This document shows, in pieces, positions 11,527 through 23,500 of a stretch of DNA of 64,000 nucleotides. This DNA comes from Polytrichum commune (lineage: Eukaryota; Streptophyta; Polytrichopsida; Polytrichales; Polytrichaceae). The notes under the pieces are model-generated. The model had not been told where the DNA came from, did no database searches, and was given only the letters and a program-made list of their open reading frames with translations. Position numbers and translations under genes: made by a program. The stretch is from the NCBI GenBank assembly GCA_950295325.1, contig OX485804.1, forward strand, positions 33,170,001-33,234,000, written 5' to 3'. The first letter of the stretch is position 1. Each line of letters starts with the position of its first letter.

Positions 11527-13247
11527 ATGGGCTTTATCTCCTTCATCGGCAGGATCCTGTTCTCGGCCATTTTCATTCTGGCGGCATGGCAAAAGTAGGT
11601 TACATTTTTTTTCTCCTCCTCTCTGGTTCATAAGTTTTTGAGTTCTGCTTGTTTAAATATTCCCAACTTTTTTTGGTCGTCAGAATGTTACATCTGTTAT
11701 GATAGTTTATTATGATTCTGGATTTGAAGAATGACGACCTTATCCTGGATGTGGGGTTTCAAATGTCTATATGGACTTTGAAACGAATCAACAACTACAA
11801 ATTAATCGGATTGTAGAGGTAGGTAGTGGTGGCACACCACAGTTGTTTTTTGAACCCTGGAGTTGGCATCTCAAGATTGTTCCTTGAGAGACGCCTTTGG
11901 TGAATATTCAAACCCTTAGTATTTGCAGACCATTCTGTTACCTCAACACTCAGCTACTATGAAGTAGTTGTGCAGTTGGGAAGAAATAGGCGTTTGCTTC
12001 ATGTTAGCTATCTACATCGCGTGGAGCTGCATCTACAGCTACAGAAAAATAGTTGCAACCAAGTTATTTGTAATCCGGTACAAGTTGTGTATGGGTCTCT
12101 TAATTGACCCTTCTTGGGCTGTTCTAATTAAAGAAACCCTTGAAATTCGCAGGATTCAGGACTTTGGAGAGGATGGAGGGTCTGCATTGAAGGCATTGGA
12201 GCCGAAGCTGGACATTTTTAAGAACCACGTCTTTGAAACTCTACATTTCAAAGTTCCCCCTTTTGAGGTGCAGGTTTGACCCTCAGTGGCCACATCAGTT
12301 TGAATGATGAATGGTTGGTTCTTAGATGGAAGAAGTTTGTTGCAAGAGCATTTATCAATATTTGTTCAATGATTTATATCACTTTACCTTATATTTTGTA
12401 TTTATCCAATCTTCTCGGATTTAGTGGAGGTGAGTGAGCTCAGGAATTGATAGGAGCCTCCTTTCTGTTTCTGATAAGTTGATATGCTGATACAGACCAA
12501 GTATGTGTTGATGGGAGCCATAGCGCTTGAAGGATTTGGTGGCCTTCTTTTCACAGTTGGTAGCAGTGTGGGTGCATACTTTTTGGTACGGTACTGGCCT
12601 CTGTGTTTCAAGAAGTTGGGGTTTAGAATTTTAGTGTGGAACATTTTGGATTTGGTTAATTGGTTGCACAATCTAGAAATTTCCTATACTGCACCGTCGG
12701 AGAGATCAATCTGAATTTTAGATGTTTTGCTTACTGGTCTGCTTACTAGTGTTTGTGAACTTACGGGCTTGGATCTTTTGTTTAAACTGTTTGTTGAATG
12801 CATGGTTCCAATATGAAGTTCAAAGAGGAGGCATAGTAATTTTGCAGGGAGGCATAGTAGTTTTGATAAATTGTTTTTGGCTGTTTTGGTGTGCTCATTA
12901 TTTTCTATTGGGACTTCTTGTGTGCAGCTCATCTTCTTGGCTGCTGTCACACCAATTCTCCACGACTTTTACAATTTCGATCTCTCAAGCCCGGAGTATG
13001 TTCACCAGTTTAACCAGTTCTTGAAGGTACAGAAATCAAGTTATACTTGGTGCTTTGATCATGTCCAGCGTTTTTGGCAGATCCTTAATAACAAGCAAGT
13101 ATTTTACTAGGTGTAACTCAGTTACTTGTTGGATTGTGGTTGCAGAACTTGGCACTTTTTGGAGGTCTTTTGTTCTTTTTGGGAATGAGAAACTCAACAT
13201 ACCGACAGATCAGGAGGAAGAATCCAGCCAAGTCAAAGGTTCAGTGA
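11527..13247 (+). CDS. HR-like lesion-inducing protein (DoxX-like small membrane protein)
   Basis: Five coding exons read 11527-11594, 12153-12273, 12496-12585, 12928-13026 and 13146-13247. All introns are GT-AG and frame is kept, giving 159 aa, close to the usual family length of about 157. The protein begins MGFISFIGRILFSAIFILAA, a hydrophobic first segment. Further hydrophobic stretches follow: MGAIALEGFGGLLFTVGSS (exon 3), LIFLAAVTPIL with DFYNFD (exon 4) and LALFGGLLFFLGM (exon 5), then a basic tail RRKNPAKSK. This order is the plant HR-like lesion-inducer family, related to DoxX. These are small membrane proteins whose overexpression was associated with cell-death lesions; their biochemical role is unclear. 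The gene converges on the desulfhydrase gene about 750 bp downstream. Confidence 0.93.
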
Positions 13248-13734
13248 GTTGAGGAAGAATAGATTGCAGTAGTGTTTGAGCAAAGAAATGCAGGAAGGTG
13301 TTCATCATTGTAACTTCCTATTGAAAGCTTTTCCCCTTTACATGACGATTGGAAAGCATCATTTTTTTTGTTGGTGAGCTTTCCAGGGACTAAGGGTTGT
13401 AGTTATGAGATACACTCATATTCTGGTTGACCAGATATTTCTCGATTTTCCTCCTATGGATTGGCTAATCTGAAGAATTTTCAGTACAGTAGCTTATCTT
13501 TTTCAGCTAAACAATGTCTATATATGTCCACTAGGTCAAATCATTTGCATGTCTGCAGTATACATGCTAATCTGAAAGCTCAATTTTGTAAGTAATACTT
13601 CTGTAGACACGAATTTTAGTATAAAAGTGGTTACAAATCATATATGTATATTATCTGAACCTCCAGTCACTGGGCCTATCTAAATGCTTTATTCACAATC
13701 GCTGCACTTTTGAACAATTTAAAGTAGAAAATCA

Positions 13735-13945
13735 CACTAAATATGATGTTTAGTGTCACTTACTATTTGGAATTACGCAAGGCTATAATTATTTACTGTA
13801 CATCTCGTTTTTTAAGGAACAAAGGTTGAATTGGTTGTTACGAGATTTAGAACATTAATATCTTTACCTGGTTAAAACATTTTGATTATTAAAAAGATAT
13901 AAGAATGTGTAACTGCGAACAGTAAGTGACACTAAATATCATAGT
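13735..13945. mobile_element. MITE family A, copy 3, between two convergent genes
   Basis: The left end contains GTTTAGTGTCACTTACTATTT and the right end the inverse AGTAAGTGACACTAAATATC. The outer ends are more diverged than in the copy at 5625. It lies in the gap between the 3' ends of the HR-like lesion-inducer gene and the desulfhydrase gene, so it may be transcribed in one or both 3' UTRs. Confidence 0.7.
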
Positions 13946-13996
13946 TCCTGTACTTTCCCAGTTGAAAAGTTTCCTTCACAATCCAGTAAGCTTTTA

Positions 13997-16900
13997 TCAA
14001 CACCTGTCCATAATGCTATTGATGGCATCCCTGAACAGCAGATACTCTTCAGGTTTATTGTACACTTGATGAGAAATACGGGCATAAGCTACTATATCGG
14101 CATGGCTTTCTGAATGTGCATTGTTGCTGAAAGGCAATGTATTATTTCCTGCATAATACAGAGGCACTTCAACATGATAGTCTTCTCGGAGGCGGGTTCG
14201 CATGTTGAGGGCATCTTCCTGCAAAGAACAACTAATTTGAAATTAGTACTGCATATTTAGGTTTTGTATTGAAAGATGGGAAGTAAGATAGAGGGTGCTT
14301 ATCCAGCACCCAACACCCACCCAAATGTAGTGGCCAAAAATAGGCTAAATGCCTTAAGTGTTGGTTTAAGCTCCCTCTACCTTAAGAGAGCAGTCCATCT
14401 TTTCTTACCTCTACAGACAGCAAGCGGAAATTACATAAAATAGCTGCATGATTTGCCAGAAATTTTCCATCTTGACAAAATGCCTATATCAGTGTGTTCA
14501 TGACATATATGAGAGTGAGCTTTGACTTGGGAGGGTATAAGGATCTTGAAGATGGAATACTTTACTTGTGAATGGATATTTAATTTTGAAGGCAGTCCCA
14601 CCATAGCCATGGATGCAAAAAGCTCAGGAGGAGCGCCCAAGCATGTCCCCCAAGCTGCGCTCAGCATTTCTGCCATCTCCAGCACCTTGTCATGGTTGCT
14701 CTTTTTGTAAGTATTTACGTCGCCAAAAAAGTCCTTCACAAACTTAATTGCTGCAGGCACAGCCAAAAAGGCACTGTAATCTCGAGTACCCACCCAATAT
14801 GATTCATTGAGAAGGCCGGTGCCATAGCTGTGCGATACCACAGGATGATGAAGCCTTGCGAGGTGATGAGGTTTTGAATGAAAGAAGGCTACAACTGGAG
14901 GTGCAAATAACCATTTGTGTACATTGGCCACATAGTAATCTGCATCGATGTCTTGCACATCTATATCTGTGTTCCCGATTGCATGAGCTCCATCGACAAA
15001 GACTTGTTCTACTCCATACTTGCGACAGAGATTGACGAGTTCTTGAATTGGGAGAATAATTGAGGGCATTGAAGTAATGTGGTCAAGGACAGCAAGACGA
15101 ATTGTCGTTGTTGGATGGTCTGCATTCTCTTTCTGCAGAGCTGCTTCAAAGGAAGAGAGAATATGCTCGTTTGATGTGACTGGAAATGGCAATTTGTACT
15201 CGAAGAGGCGGGCACCAGCCCTCATGCAATAACCCTGAGACACAGTCAATCGGCCCGTCAGTAAAGTTCTCCCTTGCATAATTGCCCATCAGTGGTTCCA
15301 ATTAGGTTTGTGGGCCTTATGTGGCCACTCTTCTTAATAGACACCTACATTTAAATGGTACATGGCACAACTTGTAGAAGAAATGACACCAAAAAGACAT
15401 GAGTTACAATGAGATTGGACTCCATGTTCAAAATATAGACACCATTGTAGGTTCAATAGCTAATGTAATGGAGAGCGCGTATGAGATCTTTTAAAAAAGA
15501 AGAAAATCTTTATTTTGTCCCCTTATAACGTATGCATCTCAACTTTGATTTTGTTTTGAAATTTAGAATAACAATCTCTTAAGAATGTCACAATAATTGG
15601 GTTCACAATTACTAACCGATTTAGGTAATTTCTCAAGCCAACCCAGTTCTTAGATATCTCTATGGAGTTGGAAGTGTGGACACTAGGGTTGCAATCATTA
15701 TCCAACATCTTGCTTCTAGATTTTAGACCCTCACAAGAAGTGCATGAAGACCTCCCGCACTCAAGACAAAGCTAGAAGGTACTCCCCTTATTATCAAGAT
15801 CAATGCACTGAACATTTGATTTATTCTGGCATTAAAATTGGTGTGTCATGTTGATAAAGGTAATGTAACACCAAGTGTCATATAACACCCTCTCTAGTTG
15901 CCACCCAATGATTGCAAGACAACTAATGTAGGTCGATGAGTTGCCACCCCATGATTGCAAGACAATTAATGTAGGTCGATGATGAATAGTGTGTGTGGAC
16001 AACACTAAATTCAGATGTTTAGTGCAGAGCAAACTTTTCTGAGTTTGGAGCTTCACCTGGAAACAATTTTTGACGGCACCATAAGTGGAGTCGAACATAA
16101 GAATGGAATCGCCTTTGCTGTACCTCCCTTCCAGAAATCCCCACATGCAATCCACAGCCACCACAGCGGCGCCGGTGGTAGCATTTTCCAGCAACACAAC
16201 CTCATCCACATTGGGTGCCCCTATCATGTCTGCCAAATCTTGCCTGGCTGCGAGGAATCCATCGGAGAGTGGATTCCAGACGAATGCATCAGGATGCTGC
16301 AGCCACTGCAAATTCCATTGCGCTTGGTCGTCAAGCACCCGTTTCGGTGCGCTCCCGAATGAGCCATTGTTAAGCCTCGCTACCCCAGGATGGTGATGGC
16401 CAAACTCTCGCTCCAAAATTGCTTTTGTATGTTGCTCTCCATCCCCAACCACGGAGTCATCTCCGGAATTTCGTGAGTTGCCAACTATTTGCGCAGATGG
16501 CTCATCAGCCTGGCCCGATGTATGCAATTCGCCATGCATGGAGCCCGCTCCACTTCCACTTCTCCCAGAGCCAAATTCTTCACCAATTTCTTGTCTCCCT
16601 TTGCCATCTCCAACCGCAGCATTCGCATTCAACATTTCTTTCTTAGGTTGCTCTCCATCCCCAACCACAATTTCATCTATACCTCCACAATGTGATAGGA
16701 AATCCGACGCTATCGGACAGATTTCAAGCTCCGCGACTTCGTCAACCTCTGCACTCTCGGGGCTATTGTGCGCCCCGCAATCTCTGAAATCTTGTGAATT
16801 AACAATTCTTTGCACAGTTGGCTTATCCACCTCGACCGCCGCATGCAATTCGCCGTGCATGGAGTCAAATTCTTCACCGACTTCTTCTCTCCCGCTGCCA

Positions 16901-17595
16901 TCTCCATCCGCAGCATTCGCATCCTCATCACCATATCCTCCTCCTCCTCCTCCTCCTCCTCCGCTGCTGCCATCGGAGTGATCTCTCCAGGACTCACACG
17001 CGCCTCTCCTACTTCCAGCCCTAGCCCTAACCCCAATCCCCTCCTCAAGCTCCCCTTGCCGCTCCTCGTCCTCTCCCTGTCCACCAATTCCCGTGCTTTG
17101 TGTATCCCCCAAGGGGCTACTGCACAGTAGCTTGGAGGAATTTGATGTCTCCCTTTCTCCCTCTCTCTGTCTCGGACCAATCGAGGAGCCTTCCTCTCCT
17201 GCAGCAACCTGACTGTGCCTTCTACATGAGATCGCTGCTGCTGCTCCCCCCGTCGTCCTTGATGATCCAGCCTCACCAGACGCCGATTGCGTCCCGAATT
17301 CGCCATTCGGATGATGATGATTTGAAGGCAGCTGGTTGGCGTGCGAGGAGGAGGAAGGTATATTGTTGGGATCGGTGTGGAGGCCACCTCGCGGACCGGG
17401 AGATGGTGTGCAAGGTGTGGGAGGGGCCGTCGCCATCGCTGGTAGAGAAGAGTGCAATGGAAAGCGACAACCGCCCGCCGGACACAAGCTTGATGGACGA
17501 CCGAGGAAGATGCGGAAGGACGATAATGTACCTTTCGTTCGTCCCTGAAAGGCATCTCTGCCCCTCAACAAATTTCCGAGAAGATTTTTGGACAT
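13997..17595 (-). CDS. L-cysteine desulfhydrase-like PLP enzyme (aminotransferase class V)
   Basis: Three minus-strand exons read 17595-16057, 15234-14566 and 14218-13997, all phase 0, for 809 aa. The class V aminotransferase fold starts near residue 393 (GVARLNNGSFG). It contains LENATTGA, FVDGAHAIG (PLP-nitrogen Asp594 and His597 by position) and ANVHKWLFAPP with the likely Schiff-base Lys620. VSHSYGTG, WVGTRDYS and a C-terminal RISHQVYNKPEEY follow. This order matches plant L-cysteine desulfhydrase, which converts L-cysteine to H2S, ammonia and pyruvate. Known homologues are about 450 aa. The extra 392 N-terminal residues are Ser/Gly/Glu-rich with a Gly9 run and an internal duplication. 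A start at Met54 (17436, MATAPPTP) is possible. The catalytic call is firm; substrate preference is inferred, and a fungal-type epimerase relative is the alternative. Confidence 0.88.
15890..15985. repeat. Intronic tandem duplication of about 46 bp
   Basis: In intron 1 of the desulfhydrase gene, GTTGCCACCC...ATGATTGCAAGACAA followed by TAATGTAGGTCGATGA occurs twice in tandem with only a few mismatches. It has no effect on the coding frame. Confidence 0.85.
16425..16920 (-). repeat. Internal duplication within the desulfhydrase N-terminal extension
   Basis: Residues 227-322 and 326-394 are two diverged copies of one module. Shared landmarks in order are NAA-GDG, EEVGEEF or EIGEEF, SMHGELH, a Val/Ala-x-Asp-Lys/Glu-Pro step, VNSQDF or VGNSRN, and VVGDGEQ followed by a Lys-rich end. 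The first copy carries about 40 additional residues. The repeat lies in exon 1, upstream of the catalytic fold. Confidence 0.75.
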
Positions 17596-17794
17596 AGTCG
17601 GTCAAAATCCTCGTGTTTCCAAGTCCGACTGCTTACATGTTGTAATATTTTATTTCGGTTTTACGTTCATTTGAGGTATTTTCCATAGATTTGTTTTAGA
17701 ACGATTGGTAATTCTTTTGAAGTTTTGAACTTCAACCGGTTATTTTTCAAACTCGACCAATTCATTGTAACTTCGTTAAATAATCCTATTACTA

Positions 17795-18115
17795 TGGGTC
17801 ACAAGAGTCCATGCTAATTCTCATAAAGAGAATTAAACGTGGGCCACATCAATTTCCAGCCCATGCTAAATTTCTAGTACAAATTTAGCATGGGCATAGT
17901 AAATATGTTTTTAGAAAATTAAGATGGGTGATTATTGTCTGTTTGTGCTACTTTCGATGTAAGGTGATTATTTTATTTTATGTAAGGTGTTGGTGGAAAG
18001 TCTTCATGAAGACCTAGGGAAAGACCCAAGGTCTTAAACCCATGGTAATTCCACCTTGAGCATAAAAATAGTGTGGCCCACACTAACATGACTATTTAGT
18101 GTAGGAGCTGGTTCT
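17795..18115 (+). mobile_element. Repeat family B, copy 2
   Basis: This is the inverted partner of the repeat at 9340-9845, sharing GTGCTACTTTCGATGTAAGG, GTCTTCATGAAGAC and GGTAATTCCACCTTGAG. It has no foldback insert, so it shows the ancestral uninterrupted state. The left part is itself partly self-complementary (AGCCCATGCTAAATTT and AAATTTAGCATGGGC). No coding capacity was seen. Confidence 0.7.
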
Positions 18116-20283
18116 CCTCATTCATTGCTCTCAATATCATTTGTAATAAGTAAGTTGGCTCAGCCATGCCTTTATGCATTGTGGTGTCTAAGGTTTCATA
18201 TCTAGGAGAAGTGGGTTAGTTGGAGAAAGTAACTTATCTGGCTCTATTGTGGGGATTCAAACTCCATAAATTTGTATGTTTGGACTTAATTTGGAATTTG
18301 ATATGATTAGAAATTGCGCATCATGCAAACTGTCATTTCATCTTTTAGAATTGGAGTTGAGATGCAAAACTTATATAGTAGGTCAAAGTGAAGATTTTTG
18401 GTCTCTTTAAACAATATCATAAATCCTTTCAGTTATGTTCAGTAGTGAACTTAGGATGGCATTTATTCTTTGAGCACAAAGTCCAATCACATTGCAACAC
18501 ATGTCTTTGTGGTGTATAAATCGTGATCCATATTAGGTTAACGGGCTCACATTCATGCCGGTACACATGTACAGGCGTTATCTTTTATTTATTTATGTGG
18601 TGTATATCTTTAGTATTAGCCTTGCCATATACCACTCAAATATAGGTGTCCAATTCAAAGGAGTGACCACATAGGGCCCACGTACTTTTAAAGCAAGGCC
18701 ATCCCATAAGGCATGTGTGGAAATAGATGGAAAGTAAATACACCAATGAGGACCGCAATAATTCTAATGTCAATGTCAATTATTCTTACAAAAAAATTGC
18801 ATGAGATGTTTTGGCATTCAAATAGGGTCTATATTGAAGTTACTCAATGTGAATCATCTTATGTATGTTGGGCTCTGTTACATCTTGAGAGCAAACAAGA
18901 TGGGTGTATTGGAATTCTCTCATAGTATTTAATGAGCGAAAGATCATGTTGGTGTTGGTCACCAAGTTTGCATGACAATGACAAATGGCCACCAAATCAT
19001 CCTTCATTATATTCAATGTTGAAGAGATGATGACAATGACACATGGTCACGAAATCATCCTCATAATATGTTGCCAATGACAAAGGCCATTGGGTTATCA
19101 TTAGAAATACAATCAAATGATCACTAAGTTACCTCAAAAATGGAGGTGTGGAAAAACAATGTCTCTTGTACCAAAATATATTGAGGAAATTCAACATTTA
19201 TTAATCACAAGTAAAAATATTAAAACATGTTACAATATACATGTAAGTCTCCTACAATCATGCTTTGCAAGTGTTTTTATATTTGGAAGAAAAATGCAGC
19301 TGGACATGGCCGAAAAGATTTAGAAATCAAGGCCTGAAAGCAAGACATATTTGCATGGTATTCCACAGAAGACTCGAATCACATAGCATTGCTACTCAGG
19401 TGGTCTAGAATCTCTACAAGACCTCATGATTTTGTTGTCTTTTTGGCCAAAGAGTATACATGCACATGAACCATCCCAAGGTCGCATACAAAACATTCCA
19501 TAAAATTAATAAATACCTTCATCAAGCACATTGACAAACAAACAGACAACAGACAATTCAAACAAGAGGTCCTAATAAATGAAACTCTGGCCAACCACTG
19601 TCAAATCCTAGAAACTAGATGTAAGCAGGTGATTGTCTACGGCTGTTTCTGAAAAATCATTCATTGAACATTTACTGAGGATGAAACGGTACACTCACAT
19701 TTGCTTGTGAAAAGCTCAAAATCTCAGTCATATGTACTATGTATCTGTTGTCTCTGAGCCTAATACATGATTATGGGCAATTCCAACTAAGCCAAGCTGC
19801 TGTTGAGACTCAGTGCCAACCTTTTCACATTATTTTACATGCGAGATAAAGAATGGAGGAGAAAAATGTGTTTCCTCAATGTAGCCAAAGAGTACAAGCC
19901 CAATAAGATCAAATTGATTAGAAAAACAAAAAACTAAGTGTTAGTGAAGTTTATACTTATCAGATCACTGAAAAAATCAATATTCCGTCTCTCACTTGGC
20001 AAAGGTTGAGTTTGCTCAAAGAATGATCTGCACATACGTAACAATCAGAACGTGTGTTAGAAAAAAATACAAAAACTTGACCAAAAAAGTTAGTATTACC
20101 TCTTGTCTTACATCAGCTAGATTAAGCCTAAACCATCACCCAAAATAGATCTTGCTTCTCAAGTTGCTGGCCACTAGAAACCAGTACTTTTGGTGTACAT
20201 ATACATATGTCAAAAAACCTCTCGAGAAACCTCTCCTCCAAGAGCTTTGATCCTCAATTTTAATTACTCTTAACAATTGAATT
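18116..20283. other. Gene-free stretch
   Basis: No gene was recognised. The stretch separates the 5' side of the desulfhydrase gene from the 3' side of the zinc-ribbon gene. The last several hundred bases could be 3' UTR of the latter. A short repeat of ATGACAATGACAAATGGYCAC occurs near 18970-19090. Confidence 0.45.
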
Positions 20284-20385
20284 TTATAAAACTGTGCAAT
20301 CGTCGCACACGATCAGACCTGGTTCACAAAGATATTTCACAAAATAATCTTCAATGCTGCCCACTGATTCTGAAGACCACTGAGT
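20282..20385 (-). other. Possible alternative terminal exon of the zinc-ribbon gene
   Basis: The last coding exon ends in GATGTGTAA at 20581, but GT|GTAAGC there is also a fair splice donor. Downstream on the minus strand, CCCAAACTCAG is an acceptor ending at about 20386. Joining them gives a short tail VGLQNQWAALKIIL and a stop. Whether this junction is used cannot be told from sequence. Confidence 0.25.
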
Positions 20386-20580
20386 TTGGGCCAGAATGTT
20401 GACATCCAAACTTAAGTGTAAAATGATGTAGAGCAGAATGAAGTGTTCATAAAGCAAACAATTAGGAAAAACCAGTGCATGCACCAAATGTCTTAAATTT
20501 CTATGATTGTTGTCACACATCCTTATCACAAAAGTTGAAATAAAATAAAATTGCAAAACTGAAGATGTAAGATGAGATGC

Positions 20581-23500
20581 TTACACATCTAGTGCTGAGT
20601 TTCTTTCAAGGCCTGCAGCATTCTGTGATGTGTGGACTGAAAGAGCTGAGGAAGGGCCCTCATGTGAAATGAAGTCGGTAAATTCATCCTCACTATCATA
20701 TGCTGGCTGGGCAACTGCTGCTTGTGGCCAGGGAAAAGTAGTACCGTTGCTGCCCGCTTGTGCAGTTTGACCTGCAGTAGGAGACTTTCTAGATAATGCG
20801 GTGAAGAAATCATCATCAAGTGAGGTTTGCAACTCAGAGGATTCTCCAGTTAGAGAGAATATTCCTGATGATGAACTATTTATTGCAGGCTTGGGCAACG
20901 ATGAAGACAATGGTGACAACCATGCAGATTGGTTCTGTGGATTTGTTGCAGAGGAAGTAGGAAAAGAATGCTCGGGACCCATCTGCGTACCTTTCTCTGC
21001 AGGGACTGCAACAGGAGGAGTCTCTGCAGATTTAAAATCAAAGAAATCATCATCATCTTCATTCGTGTTCTCCACCTTCACCTCTGTAGTCTTGCCTTTT
21101 GGAACTGCTGCCTGAAAAAAATTGAAGGGGTCATCACTGGTGGTGGACACTGACAGTGGCTCTTCTTGAGTTCCAACCATGGAGGGTTCCTTGTCAAAGA
21201 TGCTCTTACTACTTGATGACGAGTTGACATTGTCAGTCCCCAAAGTATTGTTCTCTGACGATCCAGCTGAATGCGACCGTGTGTGAAAGAAGTGAAACAT
21301 ATCATCACCTGGCACATCAGGGACAAGTTCTTGGGTTCCGAAGGAAACGGATCGGGTATGTGTAGGTTTAGCAGAAATCCCCTTTAGCTCACTCTTCGGG
21401 GCTGCCATTTGAGGTGAAGGTACAGGCTTGAGATTCAAAAATTTAAGTATATCCTCTGCTGGTTCATTCACTTGTGATGCTGACTGAGGGGCAGATGGTG
21501 TTTGTAACACCTTCATCAAGTCGTCCTGAGGGACGGATGGTGTTTGCAAGCTCCCATACGAGACAGATCTTTTAAAAAGATCTTCAATTGGGTCCAAATT
21601 GGATGACTTTGGGTCTAAGTTGCCGAATGACAACGATCGTGTGTGAGCAGAATGGAAGAAGTCTACATCTACTAGTGTCTGCCCTATGTTTGTGGTCAAA
21701 CTTGTGTCTAGCCCCACACCAGAGTCTGCAAGATTTCCAAGTGCTGGTGCTAAGAGCTCTCCATTAACTGGTCTAGGTGAGCTTTGGTCCAGGAGAAATA
21801 AGTTTTTATCAATGGATATTTCACCAGTGAATGTGCTCATTCCAGGCTCCTGTTTCAAAGGAGATAAATTATGCAAAGGTTGAAATGGATCGTCAAGCCC
21901 AGACATAGCTTGAGATTGATCTAGTGGTTGAGCTTGTGACCAGACAAACTCTTCATCTTCCCAATCTTCTGCATCATCTTCCATAGTATTCTCTTCATGG
22001 ACTTCAGGTATTGTTGAAACTATGGTCTCATCAGACTGCAAAGTGACAAATTGAGCAGCCGAATTAGTGAAAACAGATCACAGAGTAGACTTGTACATGA
22101 CCTGATTCAGGCCACACCTTTGTCGTGCAAATTCTTTATGGCAATCACGCTAGCAACACATCATATTTGCACCCATCAATAAACTGTAGAATAGTAAGAC
22201 CATCACAAAACGAGATGGAAGAGTTGTAACCTTTGTAAATGTGGATGTTGACTGGGCAAAATTGTCAAGGGGCCACGTGAATGGATCAACTGAAGACTCA
22301 TTCTTCAAGAAATCTCCTGAATCTACAGATTTTGGCAGCTCCTCTGTGCTAACCTGTGGAATCAAACCTAATCTTAGAATATCCAAGTTACTGAACATGT
22401 TTGAGAGACTTTTTCAGTGTACATTTATATTTCCAAACATGCACATTCCTGCTACACCTTCAATACCTTTGAAAGATGAGTATGACAACCTCCTTCCATG
22501 CAGAATATTAAAGAAAGAACATCCTGAATATTATGCATACCATTTGCAAACTGGTTGTTGGTTGGTCAAATTCTTCAATGGGCCATGGAAAAGGATCCAT
22601 CATGCTTCCCCCGATTGCTGTTGATTTAACACCATCTGCCGTTGGTGCAGTTATGGAATCATTCTGCACAACAAAGTGTTAGATCTTTTTTAAAAACTGT
22701 TGAACTTATCAGTGTGGGATGCCTTAATGTGCACGTCTAGCCCAATCATCATAGTCAAGAACCAATTTTAGTCATGAGGCAAATGCATGCAAGATTCACC
22801 TTTGTTGCTGATGTATCCAAGGTGTCAAGCGGCCATGGGAATGGGTCCACTCCATTCGCGGTAGTTGATAGTTGCTCTGAAGAGACTCTCCTAACCTGAG
22901 GGTAACATAGCAGAAACATCAAAAATTCATCCCACAAGAACAAACTAATATTTGCCATGGCTCATCAAGGATACAACTAATATTGGTGGAGCATGTGCAT
23001 ACCAGATTCATATTTGTTGCTGATGCATCCAAAGTGTCAAGGGGCCATGGAAATGGGTCTACCCCATTTGCTGTAGTCGATAATTGTTCTGAAGAAACTT
23101 TCCTAACCTGGGGTAATCAGAGCAGAAACATCAAGACTTTGTCCCACAAGAACCCCCAGATGTTGCTATCAGTGCATCAAAGTAACTATCAAAACTGGTG
23201 AGGCAAGCAAATACCAAATTCGAATTTGTTGTTTCCAAAGTCTTGAGCGGCCAAGGAAATGGGTCCACCCCATTTGCTCTAGTTGATACTTGTTCTGAAA
23301 AATCTCTCCTAACCTGCAGGTAACAAAGTGGAAACGTCAAGACTTTGCCCACAAGAACAGCAAGATTTTGCTATGAGCTGATTCAAGATCTACCACATAC
23401 AACATGGCACAGTAATTGTATCATTGATTGCAGATTTCAAAGTTGATCAAAGTTGGTGAACTGTTGCATCATAGTTGTCCAAGAAAGGCAACTGATACAA

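Noticed and set aside
16710-17555. 281-codon frame overlapping desulfhydrase exon 1
   Set aside because: It is the alternate reading of low-complexity coding DNA; Arg/Glu runs come from the CTC/TCC repeats, and the other frame joins the catalytic domain.
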